Positions 15,641 to 23,503 are shown, counted from the stretch's first letter. The stretch is 26,804 nt of DNA from JBJXFE01 sp046153875 (GCA_046153875.1 JBJXFE010000019.1:1-26804); one strand, 5' to 3'. Program-made: numbers and translations. The notes: generated by a model not told the origin, from the sequence alone.

Positions 15641-17335
15641 ATGAATGGATCGAGCCGTCGCGCGACGTTCCGGATCGTCGTGGGCTTGTCGCTTCTTGTG
15701 ACCATCGGGGGGGGGGGGGCTGAGGCGCAGGTCGGGCCCCAGGTCAGGGTGGACACGCTCAACCCCAACTCCGGCGTCGAGACCGCGATCGCCGTCAGCC
15801 GGATCAACAGCCTCGAAGTCGTCGCGGCCGCGATCGACTGGCGACTCGGGATCAACGAGGGGCCGAGGATCGGGTACGCGATCACGCGCAACGGCGGCGC
15901 GTCGTTCGCGACGGAGGACTACATCCGACTGCCGGTCGGCCATCCGCTCGCCGCGGTGAAGTGGGAGGTGGACCCGTTCGCCGCCGCCGACCCCGTGACG
16001 GGGGACATCTGGGTCGGGGGAGTGGTGATCCAGGGCGCGACGAGCCCCAGCGGCGTCTTTGTTGCGCGCAAGGCTCTGGGCGCCGGCGTGCTCGGATCGA
16101 CGATCTTGGTCACCTCCCACGCGGCGGGAGGATTCCAGGACGACAAGCCCTTGATGGCTGTGGGTAGACGCCCCGGATCCCCGAGCCAGACGACACAGTA
16201 TGTGGTGTTCTCGCGGAAACTCGATCCCACCTTGGTTCCCGGAGCGCCAGGCCCGTGCACGAGCGTGCATCTGGTCCTCGCGCGATCTCGGGATGCGGGC
16301 CAGACATGGGACATTCGAAACGTGGCGCCGACGCCGCACCCCGGGCTTTCGACGACTTTTCACTGCCAGTACAACGGCCTTGGCGCGGCGCCCGTGGTGC
16401 TGAGTTCTGGACGGCTGGTGGTCGTGTGGCGCGACGCACTCGCAAACAGCCCCTACGACGGAGACTACCTCGCTGCGTACTCCGACGATGAGGGGGACAC
16501 ATGGAACGCTCCGCCGAGCTCGCCGCCGAGCTCGCTGCCGTGGAACCTGTTCCCAGATCCGCCGGTGCGCAAGGCGCTCGTCACCGACATCGCGGGCAAG
16601 TTCCGCTTGCCCTCTTTGCCCGGCATAGCGGTCGATCCCGTCAACGATGACGTGTACGTCGTCGTGTCCGCCCGCAAGTCTGTCGTGTCAACAAACCTCG
16701 ACGTGTGGGTGACACGGAGCACGGACGGCGGCGTCACCTTCGCGGCCCCGGAGCGCCTGCCGCTGGACGATACCGACTTCGAGGATGCGCCCGACCAGAT
16801 CATGCCGTGGATCGCGATCGACCGCGCCGACGGCGTCGCGGCGATGAACATTCTGTACTACGACACCCGTCATCACGTCGTATCGGACGCGAGCGACGTC
16901 GCGTACCTCGACGCCTACCACGCGCGCATCAAGGGGTGGGGCAGCGGCAACTGGCAGATCGTCAACACGCGGTTGACGCCCACGACGTTCGACACCAGCG
17001 TCCAGTACGAGGCGTACCTGCTGGACCCGTTCGCCAACGCGGACTTGGACCAGTTCATCGGCGACTACCAGATGATCGACGCGGCGGGGTGCCACATCTA
17101 CCCCAACTACATGAGCCTTCAGACCGCGACGCGCCATTACTACCTGCACCACGTCACCAGTTCCTGCGACGCCGACATGGACGGGAACAGCGCCGTGAAC
17201 GGGGCGGACGCCTCCCTGTTTCAGAACATCCTGTTCCCCTCGGGCGATCCGTTGGCGGACGCCGACCACACCGGGTCGGTGACCGCCGCGGACGTCACCG
17301 CGTTCCTCAGCGCCTACGCCGGGGGCGGGCCGTGA
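15641..17335 (+). CDS. Secreted Asp-box protein with dockerin-like C-terminus
   Basis: A 564-aa exported protein. The signal peptide ends near AEA-Q (27-30). Four Asp-boxes of beta-propeller blades are visible: ITRNGGASF (81-89), SRDAGQTW (216-223), SDDEGDTW (281-288) and STDGGVTF (360-367), as in sialidase/BNR folds. The sialidase active-site arginines are not evident, so enzymatic function is not claimed. Residues 510-560 hold two calcium-loop motifs (D-A-D-M-D-G-N-S-A-V-N and D-A-D-H-T-G-S-V-T) typical of dockerin type I domains, common at the ends of planctomycete surface proteins. GGGGAGG seven bases upstream fixes the ATG. A run of 13 G inside the signal peptide codons is a possible slippage switch. 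Confidence 0.82.
   Translation: MNGSSRRATFRIVVGLSLLVTIGGGGAEAQVGPQVRVDTLNPNSGVETAIAVSRINSLEVVAAAIDWRLGINEGPRIGYAITRNGGASFATEDYIRLPVGHPLAAVKWEVDPFAAADPVTGDIWVGGVVIQGATSPSGVFVARKALGAGVLGSTILVTSHAAGGFQDDKPLMAVGRRPGSPSQTTQYVVFSRKLDPTLVPGAPGPCTSVHLVLARSRDAGQTWDIRNVAPTPHPGLSTTFHCQYNGLGAAPVVLSSGRLVVVWRDALANSPYDGDYLAAYSDDEGDTWNAPPSSPPSSLPWNLFPDPPVRKALVTDIAGKFRLPSLPGIAVDPVNDDVYVVVSARKSVVSTNLDVWVTRSTDGGVTFAAPERLPLDDTDFEDAPDQIMPWIAIDRADGVAAMNILYYDTRHHVVSDASDVAYLDAYHARIKGWGSGNWQIVNTRLTPTTFDTSVQYEAYLLDPFANADLDQFIGDYQMIDAAGCHIYPNYMSLQTATRHYYLHHVTSSCDADMDGNSAVNGADASLFQNILFPSGDPLADADHTGSVTAADVTAFLSAYAGGGP
15707..15719 (+). repeat. G13 run within the signal-peptide coding region
   Basis: Thirteen consecutive G encode Gly-Gly-Gly-Gly and the first base of Ala at residues 23-27. 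The gene is in frame at this length; gain or loss of one or two G would end translation early. Confidence 0.85.
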
Positions 17336-17358
17336 CCGCCGGAAGCGGGGAGCCCCGC

Positions 17359-18339
17359 GTGAACCGCCAACCACGAGCGCTCCTGTCGAGGCTCGCTGGT
17401 GCCCTCGGGCCGGTGGTCGTGGCCGCGGGCGCGTCAGGTCAACCCGGCCCCCTCGTCACGTGGGGGGGATGGGGCGGGTCCTTCGCACCCCCGAGCGGCC
17501 TGTTCACGGCGGTTTCCGCGGGCGGCGGCGACCATGCCCTGGCGATCCGGGACAACGGGACGCTGGTGCAGTTCGGCGGCAACGGCCCCAGCGGCGCTCC
17601 CGCGGGCACGTTCATGGCGGTGGCGGCCGGGACGAATCACAACCTCGCGATGCGCCCGAACGGCACGATCGTGGGCTGGGGCGACAACGAGTGGGGCCAG
17701 GCGACACCCCCGCCGGGCCAGTACCGCTTCCGCGCCATCGCCGCCGGCGAGAGCCATAGCCTCGGCCTGCGCGAGGACGGCACGATCGCCGGCTGGGGAT
17801 CGAACTACTACGGGCTCAATGTCTGGGCGGGGCAGGCGATCCCCCCGCCGGGCCAGTTCATCGCCATCGACGCGGCGTTCTCCTCCAGCGCCGGCGTCCG
17901 GGCGGATGGAAGCCTCGCCTTCTGGGGATACAACTTCGTTGGGCTCCCCAACCTCCCGACCGGCACGTTCACGGATGTCGCGCTGGGCCTGAACTTCGGG
18001 CTCGCCCTGAGAACCGACGGCACACTCGCAGCGTGGGGATCGAATGCGTACGGCCAGTTGAACGTCCCCTCGGGCGAGTTCGTCGCGATCGCCGTTCATG
18101 GACTCACGGGACTCGGTCTAAGAACCGATGGAACGCTCGCCGCCTGGGGACTCGGTGTCCCCGGCCTCCTGACCCCGCCCGCCGGACGGTTCTCGGCGAT
18201 TGCCGCCCCCTACCTCGCCGGCGTCGCGATCGCGATCCCCGCTCCGGGGGTTCTCGCGTTCCTCGCCGCCGCCGGGCTGGTCGCGCTCGCCCCGCGCCGA
18301 CGCGTCCGATCGCGCCAGGGCTGCCTGCCGCCCCGCTGA
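17359..18339 (+). CDS. Exported RCC1-repeat protein with PEP-CTERM-like tail
   Basis: A 326-aa protein. The N-terminus (NRQPRALLSRLAGALGPVVV, ending ASGQ) is a signal peptide. Six to seven RCC1/ATS1-like propeller repeats follow, each of the form F-x-A-I-A-A-G-x-x-H-x-L-x-L-R-x-D-G-T-x-x-x-W-G. The C-terminus is IPAPGVLAFLAAAGLVALAP followed by R-R-R, a PEP-CTERM-type sorting signal of planctomycete style, processed by exosortase in families where that is known. The GTG at 17359 has GGGGAG seven bases upstream and lies 23 nt after the dockerin gene, so the two exported proteins form an operon. An in-frame GTG at 17332 overlaps the previous stop and is less likely. Confidence 0.8.
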   Translation: MNRQPRALLSRLAGALGPVVVAAGASGQPGPLVTWGGWGGSFAPPSGLFTAVSAGGGDHALAIRDNGTLVQFGGNGPSGAPAGTFMAVAAGTNHNLAMRPNGTIVGWGDNEWGQATPPPGQYRFRAIAAGESHSLGLREDGTIAGWGSNYYGLNVWAGQAIPPPGQFIAIDAAFSSSAGVRADGSLAFWGYNFVGLPNLPTGTFTDVALGLNFGLALRTDGTLAAWGSNAYGQLNVPSGEFVAIAVHGLTGLGLRTDGTLAAWGLGVPGLLTPPAGRFSAIAAPYLAGVAIAIPAPGVLAFLAAAGLVALAPRRRVRSRQGCLPPR

Positions 18340-18403
18340 TGGTCGGCGCATCGGAAACGCGCGAGCGGCGCCCGCGCGAACGCGCCGCCGTGAGCCACCG
18401 CGA

Positions 18404-18409
18404 TACACT
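18404..18409 (+). promoter_or_regulatory. -10 hexamer TACACT for the leaderless sigma factor gene
   Basis: GCGA-TACACT is followed by CGACCC and the GTG at 18416, the same six-base spacing as at 557 and 7603. It decides between this GTG and longer in-frame versions. Confidence 0.6.
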
Positions 18410-18415
18410 CGACCC

Positions 18416-19183
18416 GTGGCACCCCCGCACCGCGGCAGCCCGCCCGTACCCACGACGGCCCGCGGTGACGGGGCGCGGGACAGCGCCGACGCCGAGGCCC
18501 AGGAGCTCGCGTGGGTGCGGGCGATCCAGGGCGGCGACGCCTCGGCCTTGACGCCGCTGCTGACCCGGTACCAGGACCGGCTCTTCGGCGTGTGCGTGCG
18601 GATGGTCCACGACCGCGACCTGGCCGCGGACCTCACCCAGGACGCGATGATCAAGGTGATCGAGGGCTTGGGCACGTACGACGGGCGGGCCAAGCTCTCC
18701 ACATGGATGATCCGGGTCACGATGAACGTCTGCCTGTCGCGGCTGCGGGCCGAGAAGATCAGGCGGCACGCGAGCCTGGACACCCCGACCGAACACGGAC
18801 CGAGCGCGTTCGGTCTGGAGGGGCGGCCCGGCACGCTGGGGGGCGAACCGGCGGAACTCCGCCCGCCCGAGCGCGTCGAACAGGATGAGGTCCGCCGGCG
18901 CGTGTCGGCGGGGCTGCTGCGGGTGGCCCCCGAGCAGCGGGCGATTCTGGTGCTGCGTGACTGCCGGGGTCTGGATTACGAGCAGATCGCCGAAGTGCTT
19001 TCGATCCCGGTCGGCACCGTGAAGAGCCGCCTCTTTCGGGCCCGGGGCGCCCTCCGCGAGGTGCTCGAGGAATGCGGGTCGGACGAGCGCGGCACGGATC
19101 AGACGGGTGTGGATCGGACGGGCACGGATCGGACGGGTGTGGATCGGCCCGCGAGCCGGCGGGCGCCGGACTCCGCGGTGTGA
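18416..19183 (+). CDS. ECF-type RNA polymerase sigma factor
   Basis: A 255-aa sigma-70 family protein of the RpoE/ECF group. Region 2 is at about 45-115 (LTRYQDRLFGVCVRMVHDRD, then DLTQDAMIKVIEGLGTYDGR and LSTWMIRVTMNVCLSRLR). A Pro/Gly/Glu-rich linker runs 120-160. Region 4 is at about 163-215, with DYEQIAEVLSIPVGTVKSRL as the -35-binding helix-turn-helix. It directs core polymerase to a specific promoter set. The N-terminal 30 residues and the tail after 222 are extra; the tail is built of four 5-residue repeats (G-T/V-D-R-T). Expression looks leaderless from a GTG. The gene downstream encodes a membrane protein that could restrain it. Confidence 0.92.
   Translation: MAPPHRGSPPVPTTARGDGARDSADAEAQELAWVRAIQGGDASALTPLLTRYQDRLFGVCVRMVHDRDLAADLTQDAMIKVIEGLGTYDGRAKLSTWMIRVTMNVCLSRLRAEKIRRHASLDTPTEHGPSAFGLEGRPGTLGGEPAELRPPERVEQDEVRRRVSAGLLRVAPEQRAILVLRDCRGLDYEQIAEVLSIPVGTVKSRLFRARGALREVLEECGSDERGTDQTGVDRTGTDRTGVDRPASRRAPDSAV
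19091..19150 (+). repeat. Four 15-nt tandem repeats in the sigma factor tail
   Basis: Units start at 19091, 19106, 19121 and 19136 and alternate GGCACGGATC(A/G)GACG with GGTGTGGATCGG(AC/CC)(G/C), so the higher-order period is 30 nt. They keep the frame and encode GTDQT, GVDRT, GTDRT, GVDRP. Confidence 0.9.
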
Positions 19184-19208
19184 CGCGGAACGAACCGCGG
19201 ATCAGGAC

Positions 19209-19236
19209 CTGAAGGACTTTGGCTGAAGGACTTTGG
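19209..19236 (+). repeat. Perfect 14-bp tandem duplication before the anti-sigma gene
   Basis: CTGAAGGACTTTGG occurs twice in direct succession. Each copy contains GAAGGA, a possible Shine-Dalgarno core; the second lies about ten bases before the ATG at 19241. Confidence 0.9.
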
Positions 19237-19240
19237 AACG

Positions 19241-20539
19241 ATGCCCCAGGCGAGGCCCAACGGAGTGTTCCCGATCGACGAGGGCGACCTGCTCGCGCTG
19301 ATCGAAGGGGAGGCTCTGCCGCCCGCGCGGGCCGAGGCCGCGGCCGCGGCGCTCAAGCACGATGCGGTGCTTGCCCGCCGTATCGAGGCGCTGCGGCGCG
19401 ACCGGGCCGACCTGCTCGGGCTGAACGCCGAGCGTGCCCCCGCCGGACTGATCCGGGCCGTGGTCGCCGCCGTCGAACCCGCGATGGAGCGGCGGATGCT
19501 CCTGGGCCTCGAAGAGCGCGCCACGCCGCTTCACACCGAGCCGACCATCACCGTGGTGCGCGCCGCACGGCCGTCGGTGCTCGGCTCGATCTTCGCGACC
19601 CGGGCGGGGCGTCGGCTGGCCCTCGCGGCCGGGCTGGTGCTCGTCGTCGGGGGCGCCTCGGTGCTGATGATCCGCTCGGGCACGCCGACCCCGCCGATTG
19701 ACATCGCCCACGGGGGCGACACGACCCGGGCGATCGGGTCGCCGACGATCGTGGTTCCCCCGCTCGCGGATGCCGGTTCGCGCGGGCCTGACACGATCTT
19801 TGCTCCCGGCCCGATCCGCACCACGGGCAAGGACCCGCAACCGCAGCCGTTCCGGATCGCGATCGAGAACCCCGGCACCACCGGCATCACCGACCCGCGC
19901 GAGGCCATGGTCGCCGACTCGACACCCGCGATCACGGTCGCCGCGACCGAGCCCACGCTCACGATGGACGCCGCCCAGGCGCTTGTGCTGGCCCGAGAGC
20001 ACCGCCTGTTGATCGTGCTGCGTTCGCGCGACGCCGAGGCGGCGTCGAACCGGCTGGGCCGCTTCGCGTCGCGGTCGGCCCCTTCGCTCGCGTCCGGTTG
20101 GCGCGTCGCGTCGGACGTGCCATCAAACATCGTCGCGTCGCTGGCGCGCGATCGGGGCGACGCGCTCTCGACACCCCCGCCCTACCGCTTCATCCCGATC
20201 GACCCGCAGTTGGCGATGGAGTCGCGTGAAATGATGCGGCCGTGGAGCCGGGCTACGCGCCCCACCGCAATGATGCCCGTGGTGCTCGGCGCGCCCGAGG
20301 CCGACGGGCTCGTACACATGATCGAGGCGCGGCTCGACGAATCGGCCCTCGCGTCGATCTCGGCCGCCCTGGCCGGTGCCGGGCGCGACGCGGTCGAGGT
20401 CCGCTTCGAGGCCCTGGCCGAGCCGCTGCCCGCCACGCCGCCGATCCTCCATGCCGACGCCGTGTTCTGGTGGTCCCGCCCGCCCGCGGGTTGGACGGCG
20501 TGGACGAGCATCCCCGTGGTCATCGAGCGCGCGGAGTGA
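19241..20539 (+). CDS. Probable anti-sigma factor, single-span membrane protein
   Basis: A 432-aa protein. Residues 1-120 form a cytosolic helical segment (IDEGDLLALIEGEALPPARA and R-R-I-E-A-L-R-R-D-R), resembling the start of planctomycete anti-sigma factors. One transmembrane helix lies at about 124-144 (RRLALAAGLVLVVGGASVLM). A Pro/Thr-rich linker leads to a periplasmic domain from about 240 to the end. There is no zinc-binding H-x3-C-x2-C motif, so it is not a ZAS-type anti-sigma. The assignment rests on topology and on the position 57 nt after the ECF sigma gene. The periplasmic domain, with A-L-V-L-A-R-E-H-R-L-L-I-V-L-R, was not recognised. Confidence 0.6.
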   Translation: MPQARPNGVFPIDEGDLLALIEGEALPPARAEAAAAALKHDAVLARRIEALRRDRADLLGLNAERAPAGLIRAVVAAVEPAMERRMLLGLEERATPLHTEPTITVVRAARPSVLGSIFATRAGRRLALAAGLVLVVGGASVLMIRSGTPTPPIDIAHGGDTTRAIGSPTIVVPPLADAGSRGPDTIFAPGPIRTTGKDPQPQPFRIAIENPGTTGITDPREAMVADSTPAITVAATEPTLTMDAAQALVLAREHRLLIVLRSRDAEAASNRLGRFASRSAPSLASGWRVASDVPSNIVASLARDRGDALSTPPPYRFIPIDPQLAMESREMMRPWSRATRPTAMMPVVLGAPEADGLVHMIEARLDESALASISAALAGAGRDAVEVRFEALAEPLPATPPILHADAVFWWSRPPAGWTAWTSIPVVIERAE

Positions 20540-20559
20540 CCCGCGCGCCGCGCGCCTCA

Positions 20560-20565
20560 TACGAT
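20560..20565 (+). promoter_or_regulatory. -10 hexamer TACGAT for leaderless clpS
   Basis: TACGAT is followed by CCGTC and the GTG at 20571. There is no Shine-Dalgarno sequence. Confidence 0.55.
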
Positions 20566-20570
20566 CCGTC

Positions 20571-20906
20571 GTGGCCCCGCAGACGCAGACGCGCCCTACG
20601 ACCGAGACGGACACCGAGCAGCCCTGGCTCTGGAACGTCGTCCTTCTGAACGACGACGACCACGGGTTCGACTACGTCATCGAGATGCTCCGTGCGCTCT
20701 TCGGGCACCCCGAGGAGAAAGGGTTCCGCATCGCCGACCGGGTGAACACGGACGGTCGCGCTGTGTGCCTGACCACGCACAAGGAACACGCCGAACTCAA
20801 ACGCGACCAGGTCCACGCGTTCGGGCCGGACCGGAGAATCGCGGGTTGCAAGGGCGCGATGTCGGCGATCATCGAGCCGGCGGAGCTCGACGAAGATGCC
20901 GATTGA
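20571..20906 (+). CDS. clpS: ATP-dependent Clp protease adaptor ClpS
   Basis: A 111-aa adaptor that binds N-degron substrates and delivers them to ClpA(P). The core W-N-V-V-L-L-N-D-D-D-H-G-F-D-Y-V-I (21-37) contains the N-D-D element lining the N-end residue pocket. It is followed by E-M-L-R-A-L-F and the second-half helix C-L-T-T-H-K-E-H-A-E-L. The first 18 residues are a flexible Thr/Gln-rich extension, as in family members where this tail engages ClpA. The GTG start is chosen because it follows a -10 by five bases; the frame is open upstream but overlaps the anti-sigma gene. No clpA or clpP is in the window. Confidence 0.9.
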   Translation: MAPQTQTRPTTETDTEQPWLWNVVLLNDDDHGFDYVIEMLRALFGHPEEKGFRIADRVNTDGRAVCLTTHKEHAELKRDQVHAFGPDRRIAGCKGAMSAIIEPAELDEDAD

Positions 20907-20925
20907 AACACGGAGGGCCACGGAG
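20907..20925. repeat. CACGGAGGGCC-type dispersed repeat, copy 1
   Basis: AACACGGAGGGCCACGGAG begins on the base after the clpS stop codon. Its last 16 bases occur in reverse complement at 23629-23644, 2.7 kb away in another intergenic gap. Confidence 0.8.
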
Positions 20926-21029
20926 AGGAGAACCGGCGCCTCGGATCGGCACGGATGAACGCAGATCGGCGACAGCCGCGGGGTGAGGGGCAGGAACGCC
21001 CATCCGCCTCGTATCCGATCGATGCCGTT

Positions 21030-21089
21030 CCATCCGCGTCCATCCGCGTCCATCCGCGTCAATCCGCGTCAATCCGCGTCAATCCGCGG
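21030..21089. repeat. 10-nt tandem repeat array (CATCCGCGTC)
   Basis: Six head-to-tail 10-nt units: CATCCGCGTC three times, AATCCGCGTC twice, then AATCCGCGGC, starting at about 21031. An inverted, degenerate copy (CGGATGAACGCAGAT) lies about 80 nt upstream near 20952, so the 20907-21135 gap could fold into a long hairpin. There are no spacers, so this is not a CRISPR. Confidence 0.85.
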
Positions 21090-21135
21090 CGTGATCGTTC
21101 CGTTCCAGACCCTCCGTATTGAACGCCTTCCGCGA

Positions 21136-21141
21136 TACGCT
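21136..21141 (+). promoter_or_regulatory. -10 hexamer TACGCT for a leaderless start
   Basis: GCGA-TACGCT is followed by seven bases (TAGACCG) and the ATG at 21149. There is no Shine-Dalgarno sequence. Confidence 0.55.
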
Positions 21142-21148
21142 TAGACCG

Positions 21149-22105
21149 ATGACCCGCCCGCTCGTCGTGCAGACCGAGGAACTCGAGCCCGCGCCGGCGG
21201 CGTGGCTCGCCGAGCGGTGCGAGCTGGTCGTCTGCCCGCACACGGACGAGCCGCGTCTGCACGATCTGCTCCCCCGGGCCCAGGGCCTCATCGTCCGCAC
21301 GTACACCCAGGTCAACGCCGCGCTGCTCGACCGGGCCCCCGCCCTCCGCGTCGTCGGACGGGCCGGCGTCGGGCTGGAGAACATCGACCTGGCCGACTGC
21401 CGGCGGCGGGGCGTCCGCGTCGTCCACACGCCGGGGGCGAATACCCGCGCCGTCGTCGAATACGTCACCGCCCTCATGCTCGACGCGCTGCGCCCGCGTG
21501 TCTTCCTTGACGCCGCCCCCGCCTCCGCCGAGTGGCACACCATCCGCAACCTCTGCACCGCGCCGCGCCAGCTCTCCGAACTCACCCTCGGGCTCTGGGG
21601 CTTCGGCCGCATCGGCTCGGCGATGGCCCGCGTCGGCGCCGCCCTCGACATGCGCGTGCTCTACGACGACCTGCTCGAAATCCCCCCCGCGAAGCGCGCC
21701 GGCGCCGTGCCCGTCCCCGCGGAGGAACTCCTCGCCCAGTCCGACATCGTCTCCGTCCACGTGGACTTCCGCCCCGCGAACCGGCACCTGGTGAACGCCG
21801 CGGCGTTCGCACGCATGAAGAACGACGTGGTCTTCGTCAACACGAGCCGCGGGTTCGTGGTCGATCCCGCCGCGCTCGCCGCCCACTTCCGCGCCCACCC
21901 GCACGCGAGCGCCTGGATCGACGTCCACGACCCCACAGAACCGATCCCGGCCGGCTACCCGATGCTCGGCCTCCCCAACGTCCGCGTCGCGCCCCACCTG
22001 GCCTCGGGCACACTCACGGCCAAGACGAACATGAGCTGGGTGGTCCGCGACATCTGGCGCGTGCTCCGCGGCGAGGAGCCCGAGAACCCGGCGCCGGGGT
22101 TCTGA
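21149..22105 (+). CDS. D-isomer-specific 2-hydroxyacid dehydrogenase
   Basis: A 318-aa NAD-dependent oxidoreductase that interconverts a D-2-hydroxyacid and a 2-ketoacid. Visible: R-A-G-V-G-L-E-N-I-D (71-80), the Rossmann loop GLWGFGRIGSAMA (148-160), the catalytic triad Arg234 in N-T-S-R-G, Glu264 in D-P-T-E-P, and His283 in A-P-H-L-A-S. It resembles 3-phosphoglycerate dehydrogenase (SerA) in the first motif but lacks the ACT regulatory domain, so serine synthesis is only one possibility; glyoxylate/hydroxypyruvate reductase is another. It converges with the M16-family peptidase gene, with 3 nt between stop codons. Confidence 0.88.
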   Translation: MTRPLVVQTEELEPAPAAWLAERCELVVCPHTDEPRLHDLLPRAQGLIVRTYTQVNAALLDRAPALRVVGRAGVGLENIDLADCRRRGVRVVHTPGANTRAVVEYVTALMLDALRPRVFLDAAPASAEWHTIRNLCTAPRQLSELTLGLWGFGRIGSAMARVGAALDMRVLYDDLLEIPPAKRAGAVPVPAEELLAQSDIVSVHVDFRPANRHLVNAAAFARMKNDVVFVNTSRGFVVDPAALAAHFRAHPHASAWIDVHDPTEPIPAGYPMLGLPNVRVAPHLASGTLTAKTNMSWVVRDIWRVLRGEEPENPAPGF

Positions 22106-22108
22106 ACG

Positions 22109-23503
22109 TCACTCCTCCTTCGGCGCGAGCACGGTCGTCACGCGCCGCGCGCTGTCGAACGTCCGGGCCAGCAGCGCCCGGAACTCCTCGGGCGTGATCG
22201 CGCCGAGCTCCTTGGCACGCGCCGCGGCGTCCGCGCCGAAGAGCCGGCGGCGGATGCCGATCTGCAGGGCGGTGTTCCCCAGGACCATCCCCTCCGCCCG
22301 GTCCTTCGCCATGTTCTGGGCCTTCGCCAGGTGCCCGGCGTGCTGCTCGACGATCGCTTTCGTCAGCGGCATCGGCTGCGCGAGCCCCGCGGCGAGCTGT
22401 TGCACCTGCGCCAGCGCCGGTCCGTCGCTCATCCGCTCAACAATCCCGCCGAACGCCTCCGCGAGCTCGCGCTCCGCCTCCTCGACTCTCACGCCGGGCT
22501 TGAGCGTCGCGTAGACCATGAACGGCAGATCGCCGACCGGGTTCGTATGCACCGTGCACAACCGGAAAGTGCTGATCGCGTCGGCGCGGGGATCGCGGTA
22601 CAGCCGCTCCATAGCGGTGCTCCCCCACAGCGAGAGCGCCAGCCGATCGCGTGCCGATTCCGGCGGTGCGAACGCCAGCATGATCCCCGTGCGCGCCGCG
22701 TCCCAATGCACCACCGACCGCCGCGGCAGCGCGTCCCACGCGATCGGGGGGCGGGCCGCCGGTTCACGCGCGGGGACCGCACCGAGATGCTTCTCGATGA
22801 TCGCCCGGGCTTCGGCCGGGTTGAACCCGCCGACAACCACCAGAGTCAAGTTGGCAGGCACGTACGCCGCGCCGTGCAGGCCTCGCACAGCATCAAGCGG
22901 CGCCTCAACCAGCCCGCCACGGATCAGGGCCTCGCCGCGCCCGTGCCGCCACGACTGGTGGGCCGCCATCGTGGCGAACTTGAACAGCGGGCCCTGCGGC
23001 GCGCCATCCACCGCCGCGGCCTCCGCGTAGCACCGCGGGGCTTCCTGCTTCACCAACGCCGCGTCGATCGTCAGCGAGCCGAGACGCGCCGCCTCGGCCC
23101 TGACCGCCCGCTCGAGTTCCTGCGCGGGAATCATGAAGTCGTAGTGCGTGAAGTCGGCCAGCGTTTCGGCGTTCACCATGCCGAGCCCCGAGAGCTCGGC
23201 GAACACCGCGCCCGGCGCACGCCCTTCCGTCGCGCCGTAACACACCAGGTGCTCGATCAGGTGCGACGCCTGCGTCAGCCCCGCCGGCTCGTCAAAGAAA
23301 CCGAACGCGTAGAAGGTCTCGACGCCGACGCCCGACACGCCGGGCACCGCCTGGAGCACCACCGTCGCGCCGTTGCCGAGCGTGAACCGCTCGACGCCCC
23401 CATCCCCGGGCTGTGCCTCGACGCGCCCGACGCCGACCCGGCCTCCCATCATCACCGCCGCCAGCGCCCAGAGCGCGCCACGATTCCACAGACTCGTCGC
23501 CAC
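22109..23503 (-). CDS. Exported M16-family (insulinase-type) zinc peptidase
   Basis: A 464-aa protein with a signal peptide (ATSLWNRGALWALAAVMMGG, ending near VEA-Q). The inverted zinc motif H-L-I-E-H is at 81-85, and the third ligand Glu is expected at 161, 76 residues later, within RCYAEAAAVD. The family's R/Y motif is only partly visible. The usual paired second domain is present as a degenerate C-terminal half. M16 enzymes degrade or process peptides; this one should act in the periplasm. The GTG at 23503 has AAGGAGG six bases upstream. The frame is open for a further 175 codons, but that part overlaps the membrane protein gene on the same strand in another frame and is Gly/Arg-rich, so it is rejected. 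Confidence 0.85.
   Translation of the reverse strand: MATSLWNRGALWALAAVMMGGRVGVGRVEAQPGDGGVERFTLGNGATVVLQAVPGVSGVGVETFYAFGFFDEPAGLTQASHLIEHLVCYGATEGRAPGAVFAELSGLGMVNAETLADFTHYDFMIPAQELERAVRAEAARLGSLTIDAALVKQEAPRCYAEAAAVDGAPQGPLFKFATMAAHQSWRHGRGEALIRGGLVEAPLDAVRGLHGAAYVPANLTLVVVGGFNPAEARAIIEKHLGAVPAREPAARPPIAWDALPRRSVVHWDAARTGIMLAFAPPESARDRLALSLWGSTAMERLYRDPRADAISTFRLCTVHTNPVGDLPFMVYATLKPGVRVEEAERELAEAFGGIVERMSDGPALAQVQQLAAGLAQPMPLTKAIVEQHAGHLAKAQNMAKDRAEGMVLGNTALQIGIRRRLFGADAAARAKELGAITPEEFRALLARTFDSARRVTTVLAPKEE

Noticed and set aside
21030..21089. Possible CRISPR array
   Set aside because: The 10-nt units are adjacent with no spacers and there are no cas genes in the window.
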